From Clostridia bacterium (lineage in GTDB: Bacteria; Bacillota_A; Clostridia; Christensenellales; Aristaeellaceae): DNA of 64,000 nucleotides. The first letter of the stretch is position 1, and every line of letters starts with the position of its first letter. Below, piece after piece: positions 34,999 through 43,729 of this stretch. The notes under the pieces were generated by a model. It saw only the letters and a program-made list of their open reading frames with translations, had not been told where the DNA came from and made no database searches. The DNA lies in assembly GCA_025997215.1 (NCBI GenBank), contig BNUH01000002.1, positions 62,001 through 126,000 on the forward strand. The letters are read 5' to 3'. The position numbers were made by a program, and so were the translations under genes.

Positions 34999-36753
34999 TT
35001 ATGGTTGGATACGGATGTGCACCTCTTTCAGTTGTTTGTCGGTAACCTCGCCCGGCGAACCCATCAGCGGCTCTTGAGCGCTCTTATTCTTGGGGAATGC
35101 AATAATCTCGCGGATATTCGGTTCACCTGCTATGAGCATTACGATGCGATCCACGCCGGGTGCGATGCCCGCGTGCGGCGGCGCGCCGTAGCGAAACGCG
35201 TTATACAGCGCGGGGAATTTCTGCGCGACGACCTCTTGCCCGTAGCCCGCGATCTCGAATGCTTTAACCATCGTCGCGGGATCATAGTTGCGCACCGCGC
35301 CTGATGATAGTTCATAACCGTTACACACCATATCGTATTGATACGCGTGAATCTCCAGCGGCGGCTGGGTGTTGAGCGCGTCCAATCCGCCCTGTGGCAT
35401 CGAGAATGGGTTGTGGCCGAAGTCGACGCCGCCCGTTTCCTCATTAATCTCATACATCGGGAAATCCACGATCCAGCAGAATTTGTATTGATTCTCCTCG
35501 ATGATGCCCAGCTGTTTGCCCATCTCGGTGCGGACGAGACCGGACAGCCGGGTCATGATGGCTTCAGGTTCGGCCAGGAGAACCACCGCCGCGCCGGGCT
35601 GTAGGCCGAGCATGGTTTTCAAGCCCTCGCGGACGGATTCCGGGCAAGCCAGCAACGCGTTGGCGATGCCGCCCGTTATATTGTTAGAATCATCCATGCG
35701 GAACCAGTACGCGTTCGAACCTCCGTTTTCCTTGACGAACCCGCCCAACGCGTCAAAGAACTTGCGCGTCTTGCTGAACTGTTCGACAACTATCGCGCGT
35801 ATCACGCGGTTTTCAAAGAACGGCGGCATCCCGGCCGCGAATATGCCCGTCACATCCTCGATGACGAGTGGGTTGCGCAGGTCGGGTTTGTCGCTGCCAT
35901 AGCGCGACAACGCCCTGGCGTAAGGGATGCGTGGGAACGGCGGCAGCGTGACAGCCTTGTCGGTATTCTCGCGGAAAACCTCGTACATTACCGGCTCGAT
36001 CGCGGCGAACACATCCTCCTGATCGGCGAAGGACATCTCAATATCCAATTGATAGAACTCGCCCGGCGAGCGATCCGCGCGCGGATCCTCATCGCGGAAG
36101 CACGGCGCTATCTGGAAGTAGCGGTCGAAGCCGGAGACCATCAACAACTGCTTGTATTGTTGCGGCGCTTGGGGCAACGCATAGAACTTGCCGGGGTGTA
36201 TACGGCTGGGGACGATGAAGTCGCGCGCGCCCTCCGGCGACGAGCTGGTGAGGATAGGCGTTTGGATTTCTAAGAACCCTTGAGCGCGCATATGGCGGCG
36301 GATCGATTCGATTACCTTGGCGCGCAGGACGATCTTTGCTTGGTTCGCGGGGTTGCGCAGATCGAGGAAGCGGTACTTCAGCCGCAGATCCTCGCGGCTG
36401 TCCAGGGAATTATTTACCTCGAACGGCAGCGGCTCCAGGCATTCGCTGTAGACCTCGATGTCGTCGGGGGTTTCGGGGATCAGCTCGATTTCGCCAGTAG
36501 GGATGCGCGGGTTCGGGCTTTCGCGCCGAACCACTGCGCCCGTCACGGCGACGGTCGATTCGATAGGAATTGAACGGATGCGATCCAATAATTCCGGCGA
36601 GGACACAACCGCCTGGGTTATTCCATAAAAATCGCGAATGACAAAGAAGGCCATAGCGCCAAGGTCGCGCACATTATCCAGCCAGCCTGTCAATGTGGCG
36701 GTCTGTCCGGCTTGGGCGGCGGTGAGTTCCCCGCAGGTGTGGGTGCGTTTCAT
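34999..36753 (-). CDS. aspS: Aspartyl-tRNA synthetase
   Basis: Class II synthetase, 584 residues, bacterial type. Anticodon-binding OB domain at the N terminus (VTGAVVRRESPNP), motif 2 with FRDEDPRADR, GAD insertion domain in the middle (residues about 290-410), and motif 3 GIAPGVDRIVMLI near the end. ATG preceded by GGAGGCC. In many Clostridia it follows hisS; here it stands apart from hemZ and is followed by the DtxR-type gene. Confidence 0.98.
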   Translation of the reverse strand: MKRTHTCGELTAAQAGQTATLTGWLDNVRDLGAMAFFVIRDFYGITQAVVSSPELLDRIRSIPIESTVAVTGAVVRRESPNPRIPTGEIELIPETPDDIEVYSECLEPLPFEVNNSLDSREDLRLKYRFLDLRNPANQAKIVLRAKVIESIRRHMRAQGFLEIQTPILTSSSPEGARDFIVPSRIHPGKFYALPQAPQQYKQLLMVSGFDRYFQIAPCFRDEDPRADRSPGEFYQLDIEMSFADQEDVFAAIEPVMYEVFRENTDKAVTLPPFPRIPYARALSRYGSDKPDLRNPLVIEDVTGIFAAGMPPFFENRVIRAIVVEQFSKTRKFFDALGGFVKENGGSNAYWFRMDDSNNITGGIANALLACPESVREGLKTMLGLQPGAAVVLLAEPEAIMTRLSGLVRTEMGKQLGIIEENQYKFCWIVDFPMYEINEETGGVDFGHNPFSMPQGGLDALNTQPPLEIHAYQYDMVCNGYELSSGAVRNYDPATMVKAFEIAGYGQEVVAQKFPALYNAFRYGAPPHAGIAPGVDRIVMLIAGEPNIREIIAFPKNKSAQEPLMGSPGEVTDKQLKEVHIRIQP

Positions 36754-36814
36754 GGCGATGGCCTCCTAGTTGATAATTAAGGGTAGTATACCACAATTTG
36801 ACAGGTTTTACAAT

Positions 36815-37234
36815 TTAACCTTCATGCGACAACTGCCACACAACCCCATACTTATCCTTGACGCTGCCGTACAGCTGCGACCAGAATGTAGGCGCTAGAT
36901 CCATGTAGACCTCGCCGCCATCCTTCAGCGCGCTAAATATGCGGGTCAGTTCGGCCTTGTCGTCCGTGCTGAGCGTCGGGGCGATGTTGTCGCCAACGAT
37001 GGTGGGCGTATCGGATGGACTGTCGCTGAACATCACGTTCGTGCCGAAGATCGGCAGCGAGGCATACATGATGCGGTCTTTGTCGGATTCTGGCGGGGAA
37101 TAGCCATCGCTGGGCGGGATCTGGCTATAGGTCATGATGTCGGTGGCTTCTGCCTGGAAAATTCCGCCATAATACGCCAGCGCTTCGCGGCATTCGCCGT
37201 TGAAGTTGATGAACAGTGAGAATGATTTGGACAT
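36815..37234 (-). CDS. PhnB-like VOC protein
   Basis: 139 residues; the start SLFINFNGECREALAYYGGIF and the closing part DLAPTFWSQLYGSVKDKYGVVWQL match the PhnB/3-demethylubiquinone-like VOC family, a glyoxalase-fold group whose members mostly have no known function and often lack metal. Has a clear RBS (TAGGAGGTACAT) and its own divergent promoter. Confidence 0.9.
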   Translation of the reverse strand: MSKSFSLFINFNGECREALAYYGGIFQAEATDIMTYSQIPPSDGYSPPESDKDRIMYASLPIFGTNVMFSDSPSDTPTIVGDNIAPTLSTDDKAELTRIFSALKDGGEVYMDLAPTFWSQLYGSVKDKYGVVWQLSHEG

Positions 37235-37261
37235 ATGTACCTCCTAATGTTTGATTGCGGA

Positions 37262-37290
37262 AGTATAGCATATCGCGCGAGGATTGTCTA
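37262..37290 (-). promoter_or_regulatory. Promoter of the PhnB-like gene
   Basis: On the minus strand TAGACA (37285-37290), 17-bp spacer, TATACT (37262-37267). Divergent from the GTPase promoter in the same 154-bp gap. Confidence 0.75.
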
Positions 37291-37294
37291 TCAC

Positions 37295-37323
37295 TTGACT
37301 ATTTGGCTAAATATCGGTATACT
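37295..37323 (+). promoter_or_regulatory. Promoter of the TetM-like GTPase gene
   Basis: TTGACT, 17-bp spacer, TATACT; predicted start near 37330, which places the longer upstream frame out of reach and supports the ATG at 37389. Confidence 0.85.
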
Positions 37324-37388
37324 GTGTGTATGGATTGCACAGCAACGGATTCCATCGAGGGTATCGCCACGACTGGAATCAAGGGTTA

Positions 37389-39350
37389 ATGGTTCGCAAT
37401 ATTGGGATTTTTGCGCACGTGGACGCGGGCAAGACCACGCTGACCGAGCGGATGCTGCTGCTTAGTGGGGCTATCCGCGAGGCCGGGGCGGTGGATCAGG
37501 GCACGGCGCATACCGATTCGCTGGATGTGGAGCGGCGGCGCGGTATTACCGTGCGCGCGACGGTGGTATCCACGCTATGGCGCGGCATCATGATCAACCT
37601 GATCGATACGCCGGGGCATGCGGATTTTGCGGCGGAGGTCGAGCGCGCGTTCTGGGCGCTGGATGGCGCGGTGCTGCTTATCAGCGCGGCGGAGGGTGTC
37701 AGGCCGCAGACGGAACGCTTATACCGCGCGCTGGAAACGTATGGTCTGCCATTCATAATATTTATAAACAAATGTGATGCCACTAATACGGATGGCCGGG
37801 CTACTATCGCGGAAGCCAGGCTGACGCTGTCCGCCGCCGTCGCGGATGTGTCCAATCCCGGCGGCTTATTGGAATGTCTGGCGGAATTCGACGAGGGGAC
37901 GCTCGACGCCTTTGTAGAAGGCCGATCGGTATCAAATGATAAACTATATTCATTACTAAAACAACATACCTTAAACGGCAAGGCGCACCCAGCGTTCATG
38001 GGTAGCGCGTTGAAGGGCGACGGCGTCGAGGCGTTGATGGATGCGGTGGAGGAATATTTGCCAGCGCCTCGCGGCGACGTTTCATCACAACCCGCTGGTA
38101 TAATATTTGCCGTTGATAACAATCAGACACAGGGGCGCGCGACGCACGTTCGGCTGTTCGAGGGTACGATGAAAAATCGCGACCCGGTTACACTGACGAT
38201 ACCGCCCGCCTATCGCGGTGCACCGTCCAAGACAGTCGAGTATAAGGTGGCGCAGGTGCGTGCGATCACGCTGTCAGGGCGCGGCGAGGATCTGGGAGCC
38301 GTAGCCGCTGGCGGTATAGCATCCGTATTCGGGTTGAAAGAAGCGCGCGCCGGGATGGTTATCGGCGATGCGTCAAAGCTGCCGAAGTGGATTACTTCAG
38401 AACGGTCAGGCGGCAAGGCGGGAGCGTATGCCGAACCGTTACTATTGACAAAGGTTATACCAACCGATCCATCACAACGTGAGACGCTGCGGGCTGCCCT
38501 CGATACGCTAGCCAGCGAGGATCCGCTGTTGCGCGCCGAGAAGCTGGGCGGCGATCTGCACGTGCGTGTGATGGGCGCGGTGCAACTGGAGGTGCTGGAG
38601 GAATGGCTGCGGGAACGCTTCGGCGTGGCCGTAGAATTCGGCAAGCCGCACATCGTGCATCATGAGACGATTGCGGAGCCGGCGGTAGGGTTCTACGCGT
38701 ACACGATGCCAAAACCATGTTGGGCTGTGATACGTTTCGACCTGACGCCGCTGCCGAGGGGCACGGGGATCCAGTACGAATCGGTCGTGCCCGTCCGCGA
38801 AATCATGGCGCGGTACCAGCACCAGATCGAGCAAGCGCTGCCGGCCGCACTGCGGCAGGGGATGCTGGGCTGGCCTGTTGATGATATTAAGATAACTCTT
38901 ACTGGCGGAGAACATCACTTAATACATACTCATCCGCTGGATTTCATTGTGGCAACGCCTGTCGCGCTGATGGATGGATTAAGGCGAGGCGGGTCGGTGT
39001 TGTTGGAGCCCATACTTTCTATGAGTATAACGGTACCGTCGGACTGCGCCGGACGCGTGCAGAGCGAGATCATCGCAATGCGCGGCGAGACTGTATACAC
39101 CGAAGCGCGCGGCGAGCTGATACGGCTAACCGCGCTGGTGCCCATGTCGGCCGCCGTGGATTTCCACACGCGGCTGGCGTCGATGACCCACGGGAAGGGC
39201 GCGCTAACCCAGACGTTGCATTCCTACCGCGACTGCGCGGCAGATCCGGAATTGATCTGCCCGCGGCGCGGTGTGAACCCGCTGGATACGGCTAAGTATA
39301 TACTGGCATCCAGGAGCGCGCTGGACGGTGGGATATTCGACGATGTTTAA
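37389..39350 (+). CDS. TetM/TetO-like ribosomal-protection-type GTPase
   Basis: 653 residues of the EF-G-like translational GTPase family closest in appearance to tetracycline ribosomal protection proteins: G1 AHVDAGKTTLTE near 9-20, RRGITVRA, DTPGH and NKCD (NKID in TetM), then domain III-V equivalents with the domain IV region around GGEHHLIHTHPLDF and end motif GRVQSEIIAMRG. Length and N terminus (MVRNIGIFAHVDAGKTT) match TetM (about 640). It lacks an identifiable mobile element or typical tet leader peptide, and is too diverged for me to claim tetracycline resistance; it may be an intrinsic ribosome-rescue factor. Confidence 0.85.
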   Translation: MVRNIGIFAHVDAGKTTLTERMLLLSGAIREAGAVDQGTAHTDSLDVERRRGITVRATVVSTLWRGIMINLIDTPGHADFAAEVERAFWALDGAVLLISAAEGVRPQTERLYRALETYGLPFIIFINKCDATNTDGRATIAEARLTLSAAVADVSNPGGLLECLAEFDEGTLDAFVEGRSVSNDKLYSLLKQHTLNGKAHPAFMGSALKGDGVEALMDAVEEYLPAPRGDVSSQPAGIIFAVDNNQTQGRATHVRLFEGTMKNRDPVTLTIPPAYRGAPSKTVEYKVAQVRAITLSGRGEDLGAVAAGGIASVFGLKEARAGMVIGDASKLPKWITSERSGGKAGAYAEPLLLTKVIPTDPSQRETLRAALDTLASEDPLLRAEKLGGDLHVRVMGAVQLEVLEEWLRERFGVAVEFGKPHIVHHETIAEPAVGFYAYTMPKPCWAVIRFDLTPLPRGTGIQYESVVPVREIMARYQHQIEQALPAALRQGMLGWPVDDIKITLTGGEHHLIHTHPLDFIVATPVALMDGLRRGGSVLLEPILSMSITVPSDCAGRVQSEIIAMRGETVYTEARGELIRLTALVPMSAAVDFHTRLASMTHGKGALTQTLHSYRDCAADPELICPRRGVNPLDTAKYILASRSALDGGIFDDV

Positions 39351-39362
39351 CGGTTGCCCGTA

Positions 39363-39896
39363 TTATTCGTTGATAATTATCGAGTTATAGAATTCAAAGA
39401 ACAGATCGTAGTCGGCGTCCGTCAATGGCCCGTTCGTACGCGCCATCGCCTCGTACTCGATCCAACCCTCGACGTCGATATTGATCATGTGGTTCTCTGA
39501 ATCATTATCATCGTACAACGCTATATACGCGTAAACTTCCCCAGTCTCCTCGTCCATGTCGGACACCAGCTCGACCGTAAGCCCCAGTGCGTCCGCGTCG
39601 ATCTCCATCACGGCCAAAATGCCTGGCAGGTCATCGTCATCGGCTGCAGTTAAGTCCAGCCCTTCGAATTGGGGATATTGCGCCGCCAGAAATCCCAGCG
39701 TCAGCGTGCCGTCGTCGCTGACGAGCGTCAGTTGGAATACCTTCGTCTGTTCGTCAAAATTCTCCGTCGCCGTGAATCCGGCTGGAACATCGTACGAGAA
39801 AATCCCTGTCGTCCCCGTTGTGGAAGCCAGCGCCGCCGATGTCATCAGCATCATAACCAGCGCTAACCCGATCGCCATTCCCTTGCTAAAACGCAA
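39363..39896 (-). CDS. Exported protein of unknown function
   Basis: 177 residues beginning at TTG with GGAGG 8 nt upstream. N-terminal signal peptide (about 1-25, MAIGLALVMMLMTSAALA) is clear. Mature part is acidic (Asp/Glu-rich, for example DLTAADDDDLPG) and ends NSIIINE. No domain recognised. Follows a convergent GTPase gene closely (12 nt), and is downstream of glmS on the same strand but separated by a hairpin. Confidence 0.75.
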   Translation of the reverse strand: MRFSKGMAIGLALVMMLMTSAALASTTGTTGIFSYDVPAGFTATENFDEQTKVFQLTLVSDDGTLTLGFLAAQYPQFEGLDLTAADDDDLPGILAVMEIDADALGLTVELVSDMDEETGEVYAYIALYDDNDSENHMINIDVEGWIEYEAMARTNGPLTDADYDLFFEFYNSIIINE

Positions 39897-39923
39897 ATCT
39901 GTTTCCTCCTATTACCATAATAA

Positions 39924-39954
39924 TCAGGCGTATGTGACACAGACATACGCCTGA
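39924..39954 (-). terminator. Hairpin after glmS (probable terminator)
   Basis: Perfect 12-pair stem TCAGGCGTATGT / ACATACGCCTGA with 7-nt loop, 53 nt after the glmS stop on the minus strand, followed by TTATTATGG. The T tract is interrupted. It also lies just upstream of the exported-protein gene. Confidence 0.7.
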
Positions 39955-40007
39955 CTATGTGAATAGACGGATTGGAGCCGCTAATTGTTCCCAGGGAATT
40001 CCGTTAA

Positions 40008-41810
40008 TTACTCAACCGTGACGCTCTTCGCCAGGTTGCGCGGTTTATCCACACTGCAGCCGCGCAGCAGCGCGGTCTCGTAGGCCAGCCTTTGCAATGG
40101 CAGTATGGAGAGGAGCGGCATGATCTCGTTCGGCGCGTCGGGCAGGGTCCACACCTCGTCGGCCACGGCGCGCAGCCTCGCCTCGTCGGATTGACGGCAG
40201 AGCGCGAGCACCAGCGCACCTCGAGCCTTGACCTCGCGGATGTTGGATATACTCTTGTCGACCAGCTCGGTTTGGGTACACACCGCCACGACCAGCGCGT
40301 CATACTCGATCAGCGCGATGGGTCCGTGCTTGAGTTCGCCAGCCGCGTACGCCTCGGCGTTGAGGTAGGATATTTCCTTGAATTTGAGCGCGCCTTCCAG
40401 TGCGGTCGGATAATCCAGCCCGCGTCCGATAAAGAAAACCAATCTCGGATCGATGTGCGCCGTCGCGAACCTGAGCACGCGCTCGCGGTCGGCTAGCGTC
40501 TCATTCATCCAACTGGGAATCTTTGCCAGCGTTTTCTCCCATTGTTTGGAATCATCCTCTGACAACCGTCCGTTGGTGCGTCCCCACTCCAATGCCAACC
40601 GCAGTATGGATAATATCTGCGTGGTATAACCCTTGGTTGTGGCAACGGCTATCTCCGGCCCGGCGTGCATCCACTGCACGGCCTCGGCTTCGCGTGCTAT
40701 GGATGAATCCTGCACGTTGACAATGGCGGCGGCCTTCGCGCCACGGCGCTTGGATTGCCTCAACGCGGCCAATGTGTCGGCCGTCTCGCCGGACTGACTG
40801 ACGGCCAAACACAGCGTCTCCTCCAGCGGCAGGTCCGGTTCGTAACGCATCTCGGAGGCGATCAGCGTTTCGGCCGGGATGCCCGCCAGCTGACCTAGCA
40901 GCAGCCGCCCGATCATCGACGCGTGGAACGCCGACCCGCAAGCCACAAACTCCACACGCTTCGGCGCTGCGATGCGCATCAGCGGGGCGGCCAACAGGCG
41001 TTCGGCGGCGTCGGGCTGTTCATCCATCTCCTTATCCATGAAGGTGGTGTGCTCGCCCTTGTCGGCGGCCTCCTGATCCCATGTGATGGTTTTGAACGGG
41101 CGCGTCGTTATGTCATCATCATAATCCCACACCGTAACGGAATCCGCAGTTACCCGCGCGATGTCACAATCCTCCAACAATAACATCTCCCGGGTGTATG
41201 GCAGCAGCGCCGGGATGTCGGACGCGACGTAGCCCGCGTCCTTGCCCAGGCCTATAACCAGCGGACTATCCTTCCGTGCGGCATAAATACGATCCGGCTC
41301 GTCGGACGACAGCACGACGAGCGCGAACGCGCCGGATATGACGGCCAGCGTCTTGCGCAGAGCGCAGTGCAGATCACACGTCTCGCCCAGGTATTTCGAC
41401 ACAAGATGCGCTATGACCTCGGTGTCAGTCTGGGATTTGAATTCGTAACCCTCGGCGGCCAGCTTCAGCCGGAGCGTGCGCTCATTTTCGATGATGCCGT
41501 TGTGGACGACGGCGAGTTTTCCTGACGAATCCGTGTGCGGGTGCGCGTTGCAATCCGTCGGCGCGCCGTGAGTCGCCCAGCGAGTGTGGCCGATGCCGAC
41601 CTTGCCGCTGACGGGCTGGCCGGAGAGCAGCGTCTTTAACTTATCCATCGAACCCGCCGTCTTGCGGATGTCGATCTGAATCTTGGGCCGCTTGTCGTCG
41701 AGCACTGCGACTCCCGCCGCGTCGTATCCACGGTATGACAAATGCTGCAAGCCGTCGACCAGTACCGTCACCGCGTCCTTTGCGCCGACCACGCCCATTA
41801 TTCCGCACAT
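40008..41810 (-). CDS. glmS: Glutamine-fructose-6-phosphate transaminase (isomerising)
   Basis: Makes glucosamine 6-phosphate for peptidoglycan precursors. 600 residues. N-terminal nucleophile Cys2 in MCGIMGVVG and HTRWATHG, then two SIS domains (SQSGETADT; FIGRGLDYPTALEGALK), ending AKSVTVE, all normal. RBS GGAGG. The gap to the upstream gene is only 30 nt, so there is no room for a glmS ribozyme and the gene probably relies on the spoIID-spoIIQ transcript or a weak promoter inside it. Confidence 0.98.
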   Translation of the reverse strand: MCGIMGVVGAKDAVTVLVDGLQHLSYRGYDAAGVAVLDDKRPKIQIDIRKTAGSMDKLKTLLSGQPVSGKVGIGHTRWATHGAPTDCNAHPHTDSSGKLAVVHNGIIENERTLRLKLAAEGYEFKSQTDTEVIAHLVSKYLGETCDLHCALRKTLAVISGAFALVVLSSDEPDRIYAARKDSPLVIGLGKDAGYVASDIPALLPYTREMLLLEDCDIARVTADSVTVWDYDDDITTRPFKTITWDQEAADKGEHTTFMDKEMDEQPDAAERLLAAPLMRIAAPKRVEFVACGSAFHASMIGRLLLGQLAGIPAETLIASEMRYEPDLPLEETLCLAVSQSGETADTLAALRQSKRRGAKAAAIVNVQDSSIAREAEAVQWMHAGPEIAVATTKGYTTQILSILRLALEWGRTNGRLSEDDSKQWEKTLAKIPSWMNETLADRERVLRFATAHIDPRLVFFIGRGLDYPTALEGALKFKEISYLNAEAYAAGELKHGPIALIEYDALVVAVCTQTELVDKSISNIREVKARGALVLALCRQSDEARLRAVADEVWTLPDAPNEIMPLLSILPLQRLAYETALLRGCSVDKPRNLAKSVTVE

Positions 41811-41840
41811 ATAACCGTTACCTCCAACAATTCTAACTGA

Positions 41841-42518
41841 TCAGTCCCACATCAGCGAAGGATCCAATGTTTTTCCATTTTTCTCCCAGACAATATGAAT
41901 GTGAGGCGGATCGGATGCCTCGGCCGCACTGTTGCCTCCGGTTATGCCGATGGATTGAGACGCGGCGACGTTATCGCCCGCCGCCCAGGCTGTTGATTTC
42001 AGGCCGCTGATGCTAAGTATGGAGCCATCCTCGAGTTTTATTGAGACGGTCAGGCCGTACCGCGCGTCCTGAGTCACGGCGTAAACCTTGCCATCGATGG
42101 GTGAGATGACCACTTCGCCGGGCGTGGCAGACGAATCCACAGCCGCGTGAACCGCCCAGCCGTCCATGGTCGGCTGATAAACCAACTCGTTCGGCGAATA
42201 AGCGCGAATAACATCGCCTGATACAGGCTTAACCCAACGCGGCGCGGGTGTGGGCGTCGGCGCAATGGTGGGAGCGGGCGTCACGGTTGCCATAACGTCG
42301 GCCAGCCGCTGCTGGAAGTCAGCCGCCTCACCGACCGCCACGCTGTCATGCGGCGTCTCGACCACGGGCTGTCGCGTCCAGAGCGCGCTGCCGATGATTA
42401 CAGTCAGGCACAGCCCAACCATCACATAGAAGCCCTGCTTTTCCATCCAAGAAGCCCAACGCCTGAACAAAACACTCAATGTATTCTTAGAATCGTTTGA
42501 ACCCTTAACATTTTTCAT
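41841..42518 (-). CDS. spoIIQ: SpoIIQ-like M23-family protein
   Basis: 225 residues; start chosen by GGAGGT about 7 nt upstream rather than the longer frame. One membrane helix near 33-55, Pro-rich linker (VTPAPTIAPTPTPAP), then LytM/M23 peptidase domain with AVHAAVD (HxxxD) near residue 130 and PHIHIV (HxH) near 210, so zinc ligands are kept, as in Clostridium SpoIIQ and unlike the Bacillus one. Known partner of SpoIIIAH in the mother-cell/forespore channel. Lies directly downstream of SpoIID, the usual arrangement. Confidence 0.88.
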   Translation of the reverse strand: MKNVKGSNDSKNTLSVLFRRWASWMEKQGFYVMVGLCLTVIIGSALWTRQPVVETPHDSVAVGEAADFQQRLADVMATVTPAPTIAPTPTPAPRWVKPVSGDVIRAYSPNELVYQPTMDGWAVHAAVDSSATPGEVVISPIDGKVYAVTQDARYGLTVSIKLEDGSILSISGLKSTAWAAGDNVAASQSIGITGGNSAAEASDPPHIHIVWEKNGKTLDPSLMWD

Positions 42519-42576
42519 AACCATACCTCCGATCGCCAACCTACTCATGGATTATTCTGGCGAATCGGATGCAAAG

Positions 42577-43635
42577 TTATTCCAGAACGCCGTCGTTTGG
42601 CAATGGATAATTCGCCAGCTCCACGCCCGTGTAATAATGGGTGAGAATTGCCAAATAATCCGCGCCGCCGCGCGCCATCGCCTGCGCTCCGGTCTGGCTC
42701 ATGCCCACGCCGTGGCCGTAGCCAATTGTGTCGATGATGACGTCATTACCCTTATAAGTTATAGTAAAGTTGGCGCTGTTCAAGCCAAACGCGCTGCGCA
42801 TCGCCCGTCCATCCGTGTGCTTGCCGCCTACGCGCATATCCAGCACGCGGTTGGATGCGCTGCGCTCTAGGATCGCCACCTGCGTTTCAAGGGCATTGGC
42901 CGAAAGCCCCGCGCCGGAGACGGCTTTGTTAACGGCGTTCGCGAATTTCTCCCGCGTCACAACCACCTGCCCCGTATAACGCGACGCGAATTCCTCGCCG
43001 GGGCTGTCGACGCCGCGCAGATAAGGCAACGGCTGGCTGAATACCAATTCGACATCCTCCGTACGCCCGCCGCTAATGGCGTGGTACAGCACGAGTATGG
43101 GTTCATCATTATAAAGCATAACCTTGCTTGCTGTGTCGACAACCGCCTGTTCCAGTTTTCGTCTATAAAGATTATGCTGCAATCCCCACTTGACACGCTG
43201 GTCGGAATCGTCGAGGTAAGCCTGACAGCAGCCGGAGTCGGTGCAAACGTTCGCCTCGGGATAACGCGCGCAGTGCCCGGCGATGGCGCGGGTGCGCGCG
43301 GCCACGGCCTGGGCTTTGAGCGCTTCGGGATCGTACGACGCGGGCATCTCGGCGGCCAGCGAACGCTCGACGTATAATTCCAGCGGCATAGAGACCAGCG
43401 CTCCCGCCTTGGTGTCATAGACCTTAATGCGCTGCCCGGCCTCGAAGCGTTCGCCCACGATGCCAGGAACGGCGATCAGAAATATTATGAATAATAACTT
43501 AAACCAGTTCCGCGCGACCGCTCCCACGTCGGAATGAGGCGTCAGCCTTGCAGGGCGGTGGATATTGTAAGCATAGCCGCGCCGCCTCGCCGGACGATGG
43601 ATCCGCCTCCGCTGTCGGTACGCAATTGAGCGCAT
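42577..43635 (-). CDS. spoIID: Stage II sporulation protein D
   Basis: Lytic transglycosylase that drives forespore engulfment. 352 residues from the ATG with GGGGGTG upstream. Membrane helix near 45-65 followed by the SpoIID domain: ELYVERSLAAEMPASYDPEALKAQ with catalytic Glu, and GYGHGVGMSQTGAQAMA near the end (zinc-binding and active-site region). Located upstream of spoIIQ and glmS on the minus strand. Promoter region at 43636-43729 shows no clear sigma-A box, as expected for a sigma-E gene. Confidence 0.96.
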   Translation of the reverse strand: MRSIAYRQRRRIHRPARRRGYAYNIHRPARLTPHSDVGAVARNWFKLLFIIFLIAVPGIVGERFEAGQRIKVYDTKAGALVSMPLELYVERSLAAEMPASYDPEALKAQAVAARTRAIAGHCARYPEANVCTDSGCCQAYLDDSDQRVKWGLQHNLYRRKLEQAVVDTASKVMLYNDEPILVLYHAISGGRTEDVELVFSQPLPYLRGVDSPGEEFASRYTGQVVVTREKFANAVNKAVSGAGLSANALETQVAILERSASNRVLDMRVGGKHTDGRAMRSAFGLNSANFTITYKGNDVIIDTIGYGHGVGMSQTGAQAMARGGADYLAILTHYYTGVELANYPLPNDGVLE

Positions 43636-43729
43636 GTCCGCACCCCCATTCTGCCATAATGGGTATGCGCGCATGCGCCCGAGGTATGTTTAGAATTTGA
43701 ATGGAGCTAGTCGCAGCGCCGGGAGTTTG

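Noticed and set aside
37326..37388. Longer GTG-start version of the TetM-like gene
   Set aside because: The predicted transcription start lies at about 37330, and the family alignment begins at the ATG at 37389.
41811..41840. glmS ribozyme
   Set aside because: The intergenic gap is only 30 nt and the upstream sequence is coding; no fit.
43636..43729. Sigma-E-like box (CATACCC) before spoIID
   Set aside because: The -10-like string is present but no matching -35 at the right distance, so I do not claim it.
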